Origin: Phoenix dactylifera
Lineage: Eukaryota > Streptophyta > Magnoliopsida > Arecales > Arecaceae
DNA length: 64,000 nucleotides
Direction of reading: 5' to 3'
NCBI RefSeq assembly: GCF_009389715.1
Contig: NC_052409.1
Span: 5,941,775-6,005,774 of the forward strand
In this document: one piece after another, positions 38,355 through 63,498 of the stretch
How positions within the stretch are numbered: position 1 is the first letter of the stretch
Layout: the number at the start of each line of letters is the position of its first letter
Program-made: the position numbers and the translations under genes
Notes under the pieces: model-generated
The model's database searches: none
What the model saw: the letters and a program-made list of their open reading frames with translations, nothing else
What the model was told of the DNA's origin: nothing

Positions 38355-40149
38355 ACCTATTGCTCTCACTTCACTCAATCATTGAGGAGTTGGCACGTGT
38401 TGAGTGGTCGTAGAAGGTAACTGCCCAACCGCACATTAAGAGAGACGTGGCGGGTGTGTGTCGAAGCCGGTGATTGGTAGCACGTGGGGGCAAAGTGAGA
38501 GTGGAGGAGTTGGGTGAGGTGTCCTTGGCACTCCTTCAAGGTCAGGTTAGTACAACGTGTAGGCGAGGAAAAGCACTCGCCATCGTGTTTCCCAAAAAGG
38601 GCGCACCCAAGATTGGGTGCACCCGCGACGGGCCCCACGTTGATGAGATGGTGAAGCCCAATCATGATGGCCCTCGCCGTCATGATTGCTCGCACGAAAA
38701 TTATGCATACGGGACCACCTACATGGCAATTCTTGCAGATGGGTCCTTTGGAGGGATTGGTAGGATAAACAAGGGATGGGATGAACAGAATATACAACTA
38801 TGCTATAATAGAAGAAGATAGGGTTTTGAAGTTTTCCAATATTTGGCAATAATTTTTATCTCGCATTTAATGTTGAGAATATCTTGAGTATGCAAGTTCT
38901 AAAAAGATGAAAAAGAACCTTTTTTTTTTTTTTTTCTGAAGTAGAGCAAGCGAAGCGAGCAGGGATGATTTCTTGTAACCCTTAAAAAAAAAAAAAGACG
39001 ACTGAATGTTCTAAACATCGGATGGACGTATTGGGCTAGAGTTTGCAAAAAAATCTTATACTTTGTAATCTTCAATTTCTTAGAAGGTCAACAAATTGAA
39101 ACATATAAATATTGTGTTCTTATTATTCTCTCTTTTTTCCCTTATCTCGTTATTCTTCCAGCCTAACAGAGAGAAATATTATTAAATTATTTTCGAAGTT
39201 TTCAATTTCATTCTGAAAGACCAGAGAAGGGAGCATATTAGTTTTATTTTCTTTATTTCCTTTTCATAATGTCTCTACAATCACAATACTATTAATTAAA
39301 GGTTTTTCAACATTTAAGTTCTATTTTCTCTATGTTATATGGTAATGCTTCTTCCCTCCTTCATAGGCATCCTTTTATACGATATCATTTTTATCCAAAT
39401 TATTTTGTTTATATTATTCGTAGTTTATACGTAACACAATTTAAAATCTTATATTTCATACTTTTTCAATCGGATATACTTTTTTTTTCATGTGCTTGAT
39501 TGCTGGTAGGATTCAATTTTGCGAAGGAATTGTCTGTTTGGTTTCAATTTTGCGAAGGCACGAGGAATTGTGAGAATTCCATGCTACTACATATGGTTTG
39601 TAGATTATAGCCAATGTCACATATACCTATGCTGGATAAATGTTTAAACATAGTGGACATTAACAAAGATAACAACATAAGTTATTCCGTGTTATGAGTT
39701 AAATAAATTTGGAAAAACTGCATACATTATTGCATATTAAATTTTTATTCATGCCTGCAGCACCCAAACCTGTGGACTTTTTCACCAACAACTCCTGATA
39801 CAATTAGTAGTTAAGCATCAACTTTGTTTCATGATTTAATGAATGGCCCCCATCTCACACTCGACTGACCAAATTTTCCGAATTTTTCTATCATCAGCTT
39901 TGTTTTAACGAGAACGCGTTGTTCCGAAACTTAATTGCTTCTTTTCTTGATAACATGCCTCATGAAGCAATAGTCAATTGGTTCTAATCTTTGTAGGGCA
40001 TAGCAAAAGATGCTCTAATGCTCAATAAAGAATGTTGGTCCCCCTCCCCCACCAAACCACTACCAAAACCAGCCAAAAGGCCAAAAAAAAAAACAAACAA
40101 AAAGAAAGAAAGAAAAAGAAACAGATGCTTTACTGATCAAATTTCTATT

Positions 40150-40186
40150 AGAACCCTGCTGACTTGGCCCATACCGGCCGCCAACA
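40150..40186 (-). repeat. TRIM LTR c, truncated
   Basis: Only the first ~37 bp (TGTTGGCGGCCGGTATGG onward) remain; unrelated AT-rich sequence follows. Confidence 0.65.
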
Positions 40187-40256
40187 ATTCCCCCTCCCCT
40201 AGCAAGGGAGTTTTTTTTTTTAATCGCTTATCCTGAGAATCGAACCAGTGCTGCTG

Positions 40257-40268
40257 GCTCTGATACCA
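40257..40268 (-). other. Primer-binding site, second copy
   Basis: Minus strand TGGTATCAGAGC, one base after LTR b. Confidence 0.8.
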
Positions 40269-40269
40269 C

Positions 40270-40556
40270 TATTAGGATCGTAGGCATTGCCATCTCACTA
40301 AGACCTACAGGTGATAATAAAAGCTTAACTGTGGTCTTTAAACTGACCATCCCAAGCGCCCCTCCGGTGTTCGATTGCGACTTAACCCCCACACCGGCCT
40401 CCACCGCGGGCGAGCCTTACTGACTTGGTCCACACCGGCCTCCACCGCGGGCGAGCCTTGCTGACTTGGCGCACACCGGCCTCTGCCAACAATCCCCTCC
40501 CCCCCCTCCGCACAAGCGAGCCCTGCTGACTTGGCCCATACCAACCTCTGTCAACA
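40270..40556 (-). repeat. TRIM LTR b (287 bp)
   Basis: Minus strand TGTTGACAGAGG to GATCCTAATA. Longer than LTR a because an internal GCGAGCCYTGCTGACTTGG unit is present in extra copies. Confidence 0.75.
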
Positions 40557-40625
40557 ATTCCCCCCAGCAAGAAAGTTTTTTTATTTTTTTAATCGCTTAT
40601 CCTGAAAATCGAACATGTGCCGCTG

Positions 40626-40637
40626 GCTCTGATACCA
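40626..40637 (-). other. Primer-binding site, first copy
   Basis: Minus strand TGGTATCAGAGC, complementary to the 3' end of initiator tRNA-Met, one base after LTR a. Confidence 0.8.
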
Positions 40638-40638
40638 C

Positions 40639-40873
40639 TGTTAGGACCGTAGGCGCTGCCATCTCACTAAAACCCGCAGGTCATAATGAAGGCTTAACTA
40701 CGGTCTTTAAACTGACCATCCCAAGCGTCCCCCCAACATTCGATTGCGACTTGGCTCATACCGGCCTCCACCGCGGGCGAGTCGTGCTGACTTGGCCCAC
40801 ACCGGCCTCTACCAACAAGCCTCCCCCCGCAAGCGAGTCCTGCTGACTTGGCCCATACCGGCCTCCGCCAACA
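40639..40873 (-). repeat. TRIM LTR a (235 bp)
   Basis: Minus strand TGTTGGCGGAGGCC to GGTCCTAACA. Contains repeated CTGACTTGGCCC / CACCGGCCTC motifs (plus-strand view). Confidence 0.75.
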
Positions 40874-42152
40874 GAATCTAAAGTAACAAAGTGAAGATGA
40901 AACTATAAAGATTTAAAAGTTCAACCATAGCTTAGAAGCCAAGATGCTTGCATTCCCTGTCCAAAGCCAGGTACTGAACTGCTCAATAGATTAACAGACC
41001 TAAGACAAGAAGTTCAAAGCATCTCTAATATTATAGCCTACAAAGATTGTTGACATGCTTTTCCTTGCTTTCCTAACTGAATCTGGAATCTACTAGAGCA
41101 AGAATAAGACATTAGAACTCTCCAATCTTTGAGACTTATGTAGCATCCATACCACTTCAGGAGCTGGCCCATGGAGAGATTAAAAAAGGAAAAAAATAAC
41201 TCTGAAAACAAACTAGTTGGATTCCCCTGAGGGAGGGAGAAAACAAACTAACCGCACAGCAGAGAGGATGGAGACAAGTCCTATGGCCAATGGGCCCCGT
41301 CCATGCCCACTCTACTTTAATTTTCTTATCTCCAAAAAGTTTTTGCGTCGGACTTTCTACACGGAGGTTAAAAAGAATCAAACTGATAAACATGAGTAAG
41401 TACATCAACACAATCAGTGGCACATAAAGAATATCTTAAGCTCAAGACACATCTCAAAGGAGATAATTAAATCGAAAATTTTAAACATCAAACAACAGAT
41501 ACACCTCATTATGGAGACAGCATGATGAACTGTTTCATGCAGCAATATACGATTAGTAGTTGTTAGGAGGGAGAAGGGAGAGTAGGGACATCAACACAAT
41601 GAACATTTCAAGCTCAGGCATGTCTCAAAGCAGAGAACTAAACCGAGAATTTTACACATATCAAACAACATATAACACTTTAGTTGGCTATGGAAACGGT
41701 GTAATGAACAAATATTTCATGCAGCAGCATACCATGAGGAGGAGCTGATAGATGGGAGAAGGGCCAAAGGAAAGGGAAGAGAAGAGTATGACCGTCCAAG
41801 TCCAAGTCCCAGATACGTAGATGACTTGCATCACCTGACAAAAGACCATCTTTCTCCAACAATGATATCATAAACTTGATAATCTGAATCTCAACTATGT
41901 CATGCCAATCAGAGTGTAGCTAAATAGATGAAACTCAATTAAAACAAATAAAACAAGACAGGCATTGGTTGGTACGAAGAAAGAATCAACATCACATCTA
42001 AAATTCAATAGGCTGCATGCTTAGAATAATAAAGTCGAACAATATCATCTGAAACTAGTTTGAAGGAGAAACACCTTTTCTTTATTATTTTAATTGTTCC
42101 AGATCAGGTTTCAGTGTGACATGATATGGTAACTGTACATATTCATGTACTT
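40874..42152. other. Intergenic between the TRIM array and the small gene
   Basis: No gene recognised. Holds a diverged ~186-bp tandem duplication (41402-41740). Confidence 0.5.
41402..41740. repeat. Diverged tandem duplication, about 186-bp step
   Basis: ACATCAACACAAT starts at 41402 and 41588. Both copies continue with a shared TCTCAAAG..GAGA block, then ATCAAACAACA and TTTCATGCAGCA (near 41532 and 41716). Many indels separate them. Confidence 0.7.
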
Positions 42153-42264
42153 ATCACAAAATACTCTTTTTCTTTTTCTTTTTTCCTTTTTTTTGGTACA
42201 CCGGCGTCTCACCACACTTGGATTTGAGTACACCACGAGCAACCAGAATCACAAAATACTCTTT
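42153..42264 (-). mobile_element. 78-bp LINE tail with a 17-bp perfect target-site duplication
   Basis: ATCACAAAATACTCTTT is present at 42153-42169 and 42248-42264. The insert on the minus strand ends GCCGGTGTACC followed by an A-rich tail. The same GCCG(G/T)TGTACC-A(n) end closes the LINE tail at 57250-57294, so both come from one LINE family. Confidence 0.8.
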
Positions 42265-42361
42265 GCAAGCTAAGAGTTTGCACAAACATTCAGGCCTAGT
42301 CCAAATACAAGACATGCAGGCATCACAGTGAAACCATTCGCAAGTAGGTACACTTTACTGG

Positions 42362-42613
42362 CTAACCACTCAAGTTTTCCGCTAAAGGTGTCGAAGGTTG
42401 AACATCTGGAGCTTGCATGTAGGAAATTGAGATCAGCTTTGACCGATAGTCTTCTGCTCCACCATGATCTTTTATGTCAGAGACATCAGTAACAGCTGAC
42501 TTCTCAGGCAACAGATTTGAAGCGAGGATCATATCTGGAATAGACTGGGAGATTGCCATAAGTGACTCCCGAGCAAGCTCTTGGGAAATTACTTTCTCAG
42601 ATGTAATATCCAT
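42362..42613 (-). CDS. Small protein of unknown function (83 residues)
   Basis: Open frame MDITSEKVISQELARES to PLAENLSG on the minus strand. Just upstream is a CATCATCAG acceptor at 42633. A leader exon ending in a strong ACAG/GTACGATC donor lies at 44650, so a spliced transcript with a 2-kb leader intron is likely. The product is polar, Ser- and Ile-rich, with no membrane segment, signal peptide or recognised domain. YRSKLISISYMQAPDVQP looks like a conserved segment, but I cannot name the family. A further coding exon cannot be excluded. The first ATG after the acceptor was taken as start. Confidence 0.55.
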   Translation of the reverse strand: MDITSEKVISQELARESLMAISQSIPDMILASNLLPEKSAVTDVSDIKDHGGAEDYRSKLISISYMQAPDVQPSTPLAENLSG

Positions 42614-43011
42614 AGTAAGACCCTATCATTTATCTGATGATGGTTAGCATGATGCTTTCAGGAATATAATAATCACATCTAATGCATCACTACTATGTCA
42701 ATTAGTTATCGTAGCATCTAAAACTAACCATGTTTATACTGAGCATAACCTGACATGTAAGATACTAGGATTCCATTCAAGGACTTGATTATTCCGTAAG
42801 TAAACGAATGTTAAATGGCCGTGTAATAAACATCTGTATATGAAATTTTAACACCACCTGAAGACTGTTGATACATGAGGACGTGACCATGGGTGATAGA
42901 GTTGAGCTTATCAGAAGGAATCATCAACCTGTTCTAGATTTTTTTTTTTTTTTTCCTGTTAACCTGATTCCTGATGCTTCAATGCCTTCTGGTGCAATAG
43001 GCAGGACCAAC

Positions 43012-43175
43012 ACAATAGGCTCAGCATGGTTTGCACCAAGATTGGGAAGGATGACAGCCCAAGGTTGTGCTTGGGCTTAAAACAAAAATACAGACAATAG
43101 GCTCAGCATGGTTTACACCAAGCTTGGCAGGGATGACAGCCCAAGGTTGTGCTTGGGCTTAAAACAAAAATACAG
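43012..43175. repeat. 82-bp tandem duplication in the small gene's leader intron
   Basis: ACAATAGGCTCAGCATGG starts at 43012 and 43094. The copies share AGCCCAAGGTTGTGCTTGGG and the AAACAAAAATACAG end, with about four differences. Confidence 0.9.
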
Positions 43176-44649
43176 AAGCATACTAAGAATTTCCCACTGT
43201 TTGCCACAGCTAATAATACACAGAACCAAATCTTTAAAACAAAGAGAACTATATTTTAAAGAAGAAAAGATGAATAACAAAGTATAGTTGACTTTAAAAA
43301 AAAAAAAGAATAGAGAAGGTGCAGTTTGGGGGTCTTTTAAAAACCACTAGTTTTTCTTACATCACTCGACCTAGTTTGAAAATCATAAAACTATAAATAG
43401 TTCAAAAGATCATCAACCTAATAACAAATCAACTCAAGACTGAAATACAGAGAATGGAATGAAATTTCAACTTCCTTGATCTAGTCTCCAATTCTCTTCA
43501 AAAATGCAAAATATTGATCTGACTTCGTCCAAACGGACTAAGAGTTCATATATTCTCAAGTTATGGAAAGTTTACTAATCTAAGAGATTGCCATAATTTT
43601 TATTGTTAAAATAGTTTTATTAAGTATTCCAACCAACAAAAACAAACTAAGATGAGAAAATCGGTTGATTGGAAGTCATATTTAGATTTCCACATGAAGA
43701 TCTCATGTTTGTCCCTAGATAAGTTATTTCCGGTAACCTATCAAGAGCTTACATTTTGTAGGGCCCCAATGTTCACAAACCACTTCTATTCAAGTTCCCA
43801 CCAATTCATCGATGTTACAACTACCTTAGCACTTACTAACTTTCTAAAGAAAATAAGATCAGCGCTAATTCATCAAAACAAGCAAGTTTCTAAACCTCAA
43901 TTTCGTTTTTGGCTTTAGCTGGGCAAAGTGTTTTAGTTGGGGTGGATTAAACAGCCTCAATAACTGCATAGTATCATATAGTTTAAAAAAAACGAGGAAA
44001 AAAAGAAGTTGGAAAAACTTCTTTTGAAAAAGGGGACAACGGAGCAATTATAGTAGACACCTACTAAAATTATATTAGGGCGTAGGTAGTTTTGTCACCT
44101 TCTAAAAACAATGAAACTTATTCAAATTAAGAAAGATAAATATTAAAAAATCGACAAGAGTTAGAAAAATAGATTAAATATCAATATTAAATTTGCATGA
44201 TTTTGAATCTAATATGGTATACATGTTCTGGGAGCTAATTCCCAAACTCCACTACAAAATCAACCATCCAGCACATCTATTACCGATCCAATTGGCGTAA
44301 AGGTCCGGCCTTTATCAATCAAAGCTCTACATATATTTCCAGCACAACCCACTTCCAAATCCCTAAATATATTTCCTTCTCCAAAATTTCAGCAATTTCT
44401 CAACACTAATCAAACCACCTCCGGGGTTTCTAATAAGATCAAATCATTCCCTGATGGTTAAAATCGATGTCTTTAAAAGATGACCCGGAACTAATTAAGC
44501 TACGGCCATGCAAGAAGATTAACTTCTAATTCAGATCCCAGAACAAACAGTCTTATGATTTGAGTTAAGAACTTGGCGCGACTGACAAAATTTCATCTTC
44601 TTGGGTCAGTAAGAAGGGGGTAGAGGTGGGATGGATCGATCGATCGTAC

Positions 44650-44705
44650 CTGTCGATGTGATTGAGACCTGAGCCAGAGCGAGTTATCGTTCCTCTTCTC
44701 TCGTT
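44650..44705 (-). other. Probable non-coding first exon of the small gene
   Basis: The minus strand has an ATTAAAAC stretch near 44706, then an ATG-free leader ending CATCGACAG at a GTACGATCG donor (exon end 44650). Start position estimated. Confidence 0.4.
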
Positions 44706-44709
44706 TTAA

Positions 44710-46233
44710 TAGGTCAACCCTAGTTGATAAGAGAATAATTCCTTTTTGAGCGACGGTGCCGGTGACCTCTAGGTCGGTCCGGAAGCATCCGGCGTGCTGC
44801 CTACTTCAATATTATTATAATTCAGTAGAGACAACGAAGTTCATTACATTTTTATTACAAAATAGTTTAAAAAACAATATTATTTTGAAAGAAAAAACTT
44901 TTAGATCTTAACATCCTATAAAAGCAAAAATATTTTTGATTTTCGTGGTCATAATTCAATTTCTTTATTAAACAATATTTTCACTCTTAACCTCGATATG
45001 TTTTTTCTATTTTTAGGTCTTCTTGATGTTGGCATTCCTTGCCGACCATTTTATCTATATTAATAATATCTAATATAATTTATTATTTTGAATAATAAGT
45101 AAAGTTTTTATATCTATTTTATTTTATTATCTATTATATATATATATATATATAATATGTATATAATAATAAAGGCTCAGTTTGTGCTAAGCTATTCCCT
45201 CACCATCATATGTTAGTGATGTAATTAATACGGTTTCTTATTTTATATGGTAAGTAAGATTATTATACCTATTATATTCTATTTTGTTCTATTATTTATT
45301 ATTATATATCTATTCTATATTAACTTTCAAGACTAATTTAAAAAAAAAAAAACTGCTTCTCGTGCGTTGCATAGGTCATACCCTTGTTCTCGTAGTAGTC
45401 CTAGTTCAATTTCCTTAGAAATTGAATTTATACATCCAACCTGTGAATTTGATTAAAAAAAAAGGTGGGGAATCAAATCCAATTCCTCTAATATGTTCCG
45501 CATGCACCGATTAATATATGCGGGATAGCAGTGAAGCAAGGCTGTAACCAAGATGTCACATGTTGAGCTACTGAAGGCCCAACGAGCATCATCATCAGCA
45601 TCACCTTTGCTGCCTGTTTCCTATCAAAAAAGGATCCACCATGGTAAGATTGTTCCATCATACGATCGAATAAACCTATAAAACCAGCTTCTGAGTTGAC
45701 ATTGATCCTTTAAGAACAAATAGAGAATTTCCTTCTCGACATGTACCATGCACAACAATATTAAAGCTTCAATTATATGCAAAATTGGCCACAAAGACCG
45801 CCTCTAGAATAATATATTTTGAACATATTTGCATCCAAATTGAGAAAGTTGTCCCCTTCAGATAATCGGCTATAATACATACCCTCCTTTGGCATCAACA
45901 ATGGTGCTTGCATGCTTACAGTCTTCTAATCTTGTAAAAAATAATCATGTAAATTAAACAATTTGCAATTTGCACCTCTCAGGCATATGTCCTCTGATAA
46001 TATAATGCATAGCTGCTCGAAGTTAAGTACCTACTTAAACTTCCCGAACATTCTATTCATCTCTCTTTCTCAACATCCATTGTTGGAAGAAACAGCACTG
46101 AGCACCCACCTAACCAAGCATGCAGTTTCTCTCCCGCTGCAATTAACGACTCATGACACAGATGTGGGGTGTGGAAGCAGCACAAGGAAGACAGGCATGT
46201 AGGCAAGAAGACCCAAACAGCCGCAGGGAAAAT
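44710..46233. other. Intergenic between the small gene and BSK
   Basis: No gene recognised; strongly AT-rich with a (TA)n stretch near 45138-45155. Confidence 0.5.
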
Positions 46234-60257
<14,024 letters not shown>

Positions 60258-60325
60258 CGCAGCCGGAACCCTAGAATCCCATCCGCTTCACCGCGGCGGA
60301 GAGCCGAGGAGACGAGAAGAAGAGC

Positions 60326-60327
<2 letters not shown>

Positions 60328-60366
<39 letters not shown>

Positions 60367-60397
60367 CGTGTCAGAGAGAGAGAGAGAGAGAATACGT

Positions 60398-60434
<37 letters not shown>
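60328..60434. repeat. GA-rich leader of BSK with two embedded ACGTGTC motifs
   Basis: Long GA runs are interrupted twice by AATACGTGTC; ACGTGTC lies at 60366-60372 and 60394-60400, a 28-bp step. The tract begins about 70 bp upstream of the BSK ATG and would read as CT-rich on the sense strand, in the 5' UTR or core promoter. Confidence 0.85.
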
Positions 60435-60436
<2 letters not shown>

Positions 60437-62886
60437 GACCCCAAGAAGACGGGGCTTGGTCCATACGGACTTAAAAGAAGTCGCGAAGACTTGAGCAAAT
60501 GGCGTTTCATACGCGCAGGTAGGCCGCATAAGTCTTTTATGCGTACACCTGTGTTTGAGATTACGGCTGATTATATACTATTTAGCTCCTCTTCTGCAAT
60601 ATGTAATGAGAATTACAGAGGCTATGGTTGATTCAGTGATTTCATGTGGTGTCATGACACATAAAGGAAAGATAAAAATTAAGTGAGTACTCGAAGAGTG
60701 TCAAAGAAATAGCTACCTGAATATTATAACTATAGGAGTGTTTCATGAAAAAAAACTTCTAAGGCTTATTGGAGTTTCAAATTAAAAAAATTACTGATAA
60801 AAATCTAACATAGATAAAATTTTTAGATAAATTGCACATGATTAGTGGTAGTATATATTAAAAAACAAAAATTATATTTTATTATTGGTTAGCTATTGTT
60901 TTATGTTTTAAAGCATGTAAAAGAATTTACAAGATTTTAACCTAATAAATATATTTTCTGTAATTATAAATATACTCTCTCTTTTTTGCTAGTGCATGTA
61001 TTTTCTTTTTTATTTTATCTCTTAAAATGTCAGCTGAACTAAAGTGCGGGTACCAAAAAAATAAATATATAAAAGTGAATTAAGTAGTGGCTCCTTGAAA
61101 TTTACATCATAATAGATTATATAACAATGCTACATAATACGATAATGGTCGTTATTGAACTATTTACTCATCAGAGGAGTGTCTTCAAATGCAAAATTTT
61201 GATCCATAATTTTAGTAGTACACCCTTTCTTTAAAGCTCATGCACTTTTCTTCTCTTTTTTTTACTTATTTAGACTAAATAAAGAAAAATATGTTTATTA
61301 ATAGAATGATAAATGTAAAAGAAAAATCAAGGAAGATGCAGATTTTCTGAACTTTTATCTCTTGAAATTACTATGGTGTTTGTTGTTATCATTTCGGTCT
61401 TAATATTATAATGATTACTAGCTACCATTCAAAAAAAATGAAAAAACTAGCAAAAAATTGTCATATAATTAACAGCAATTGAATGTTGAAGGGGAGATTT
61501 AATCTGGTATTGAGGAATGACATAATTATGTATCCATGTTGTTCCATTTCTCTTTGCTTCCCAAATGCGCAAGATGGAGGGTGTGGATATGGCGGCCGTA
61601 TAAAAATTTATATGCAGAGGCTGGGGGAGTTGGGATGCATAGGAGGGAGGTCACATCATGAGGGGATAATAGAACGTGAGATGGGAGGAGGGGGAGGGTG
61701 GAAGGCAGCTTTGGAAAAGTATGCTTTTTATTGGCAGCCAGGAGCTTTTGGAAGGTTCCCCCCTAAATTCAGAAAAACGCCTAGCGTTTGATATATTCGC
61801 AAATTGCTCCTTAGAATATTTGAAGCATATTTGTGTACCATGTTAAAATTTTTACTCATAAGGTGCTGAGGTCCACCATCATCTGCCTCCAGTTTGCATT
61901 GAATTATTATGTAGCTGCCCTTTTGCAAGAGCAGACTTTGTAAACAAGCTTAGATTGATTTGCCTGTACTTGAATTTTGGGATTTAGAATCAAAAATAAA
62001 CTGAGAATTGGCAATCTAATGTATTTCAGTCGTATTGGTTCCAAATACAGGGCATGCTTAAGCTAGATGGGAGTTTATGCACACACTTGCACTCCTTAAT
62101 AAGGGGCCATGATAACATTATGTACAAACCTTCGCATAGTATTCGAAAACCTTTAATATGAAATAATCGAGTTTTACACATTGAACTCAATATGTATTAA
62201 TGACTAAAGAATTTCGTTCAAAAATATAATAATTTTGTAAATAAATGGTCACAAATATATTACAGTTTTGTTGACTAGTATCTTGTGATACGTCAACTTA
62301 CTGGCATTTAAGAGGAAGAGAGAGAGAGAGAGAGAAAAAGAGATGTTCCATACATTCCATTTATATGTACAACTTGCATCAATCAATAAGTACGTTTATT
62401 TTCGCTGATGGGGTCCTGTGAAAATATTCTCACATCATGAAGGTCTATGTACTAAAACAGTTTATTTCATAGTTATATAAATATAGCATTTCGGAGGTGA
62501 AATAGCGCAACAAGAAGCAGCATATCTGGTGGAAATTAAAGTTTGGAGTGAAAAAGTTGGACCTAAAGTTGAGCACACATATCTAACTAAATATTGGTGG
62601 GGAAGGTTGTAAGGACCAAATATAGTATAATACAATAGCAAAATCCTATGTTTGATACAGATACTAAATTTGAATATGACAATCAAATTCTATAATTTTT
62701 AAAGATTAATTTGAGCTGATATAGCAAGATTGTGCATGCAATATATGACAGATGTGATATCCAATATCGTATATACTATAATAGGTGAGATTGTGCATGA
62801 TTCTAAAATGTAATAATAAGCAGCCATGGTACAATCCTTTTATATGCCCACACTAACCATTGTTTATTGTAATGTGATTGGATGAT
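60435..62886. other. Intergenic, upstream of BSK
   Basis: Begins with the BSK upstream region; the rest is AT-rich with a GA run near 62312. A 102-residue open frame at 61483-61791 has no recognisable similarity and sits in unremarkable sequence. Confidence 0.5.
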
Positions 62887-63186
62887 TTATGCCTTCAAAT
62901 TGAGACTTGGTTTGGTTGATCCAGTGTAGATCCACTGATGCAATTCTGGCTCAAAGTTTGTGCCCATCAAGACATGGTTCTTGATGTACATGACCAACAT
63001 GCTGGGTAGAGAATATTGAATCCATGAGCCACTGTTAATGGGTGCTTTGGTTATAGGTGTAAAAAAACAGAATGGAATAGGTCTAACCATGCTGTGTTCA
63101 TATTTGGTCTTGTAATTATGGTACGGTGCTGCAAAGATGAAGATGATCAGAGACAGGACTCTAAATCCTTTCTCAGGTTTTGGACA
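62887..63186 (-). other. Unidentified reading frame, about 100 residues
   Basis: A minus-strand frame stays open from about 63186 to TAA at 62887-62889. It reads GFRVLSLIIFIFAAPYHNYK, then VRPIPFCFFTPITKAPINSG and later NHVLMGTNFEPELHQWIYTG. It has a protein-like mix of residues and varied codons, which sets it apart from the AT-rich frames around it. I do not recognise a family, no splice sites were fixed, and it may be a mobile-element relic or chance. Confidence 0.25.
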
Positions 63187-63394
63187 TGGTTAGAGTGGAA
63201 CGATTTTTATGCTTTCTTGAGATACCATTGTCTTTCACATTAGAATTTTTAGAATATCTAATGAATATATTATTTCTTTTTAATTAACATGAAAGATCCA
63301 TTAATAAACGATGTAAAATTGTATTGATAAAGTGAGTGGATGCAAGTTAGATACCGATCATTGGGGTTTGATGAACAGCAACTACAACATCAAT

Positions 63395-63498
63395 AATAAT
63401 TGTTACACAAACAAGTAGCTTAGAATTTACCTAAAGAGCAATGTTCAATAATTGTCACACAAACAAGTAGCTTAGAATTTACCTAAAGAGCAATGTTA
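63395..63498. repeat. 52-bp perfect-step tandem duplication
   Basis: AATAATTGTYACACAAACAA starts at 63395 and 63447; the remaining ~40 bp match exactly (through CTAAAGAGCAATGTT). Confidence 0.95.

Larger units (their letters stand above)
35373..40149. other. Intergenic, upstream of KAO
   Basis: No gene recognised in 4.8 kb. Contains GA tracts (35447-35467 and 35519-35540, the KAO upstream region), AT-rich stretches, a ~115-bp tandem duplication (37749-37975), a G12 plus GA run (38331-38354) and a GC-richer block at 38380-38720 whose open frames match nothing I know. Confidence 0.5.
40150..40873 (-). mobile_element. TRIM retroelement array: LTR-internal-LTR-internal-partial LTR
   Basis: Read on the minus strand, three terminal repeats (40873-40639, 40556-40270 and 40186 to about 40150) alternate with two tiny internal regions of 82-83 bp. 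Each full LTR starts TGTTG. The 40639 copy ends CCTAACA and the 40270 copy CCTAATA. Each LTR is followed after one base by TGGTATCAGAGC, the classic primer-binding site for initiator tRNA-Met. The internal regions end in a purine-rich tract (GGGGAGGGGG or TGGGGGG) immediately before the next TGTTG. No protein is encoded. This is the layout of a terminal-repeat retrotransposon in miniature, here as a tandem multimer. The third LTR is truncated. Confidence 0.8.

Noticed and set aside
38375-38849. Overlapping open frames on both strands (100-140 residues)
   Set aside because: The block is GC-richer, but no motif, splice structure or family similarity was seen; frames this long arise easily in stop-poor sequence.
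40338-40846. Frames within the repeated GGCCTCCACCGCGGGC-like motifs
   Set aside because: They fall inside the TRIM LTRs, whose short tandem units keep stops out; no protein is expected.
61483-61791. 102-residue plus frame MLKGRFNLVL onward
   Set aside because: Gly-rich stretch from a GGGAGG run, no recognised domain and no splice or promoter context; kept only as a remark in the intergenic entry.
63395-63498. CRISPR-like direct repeats
   Set aside because: Only two adjacent copies with no spacers, in a plant genome; a simple tandem duplication.
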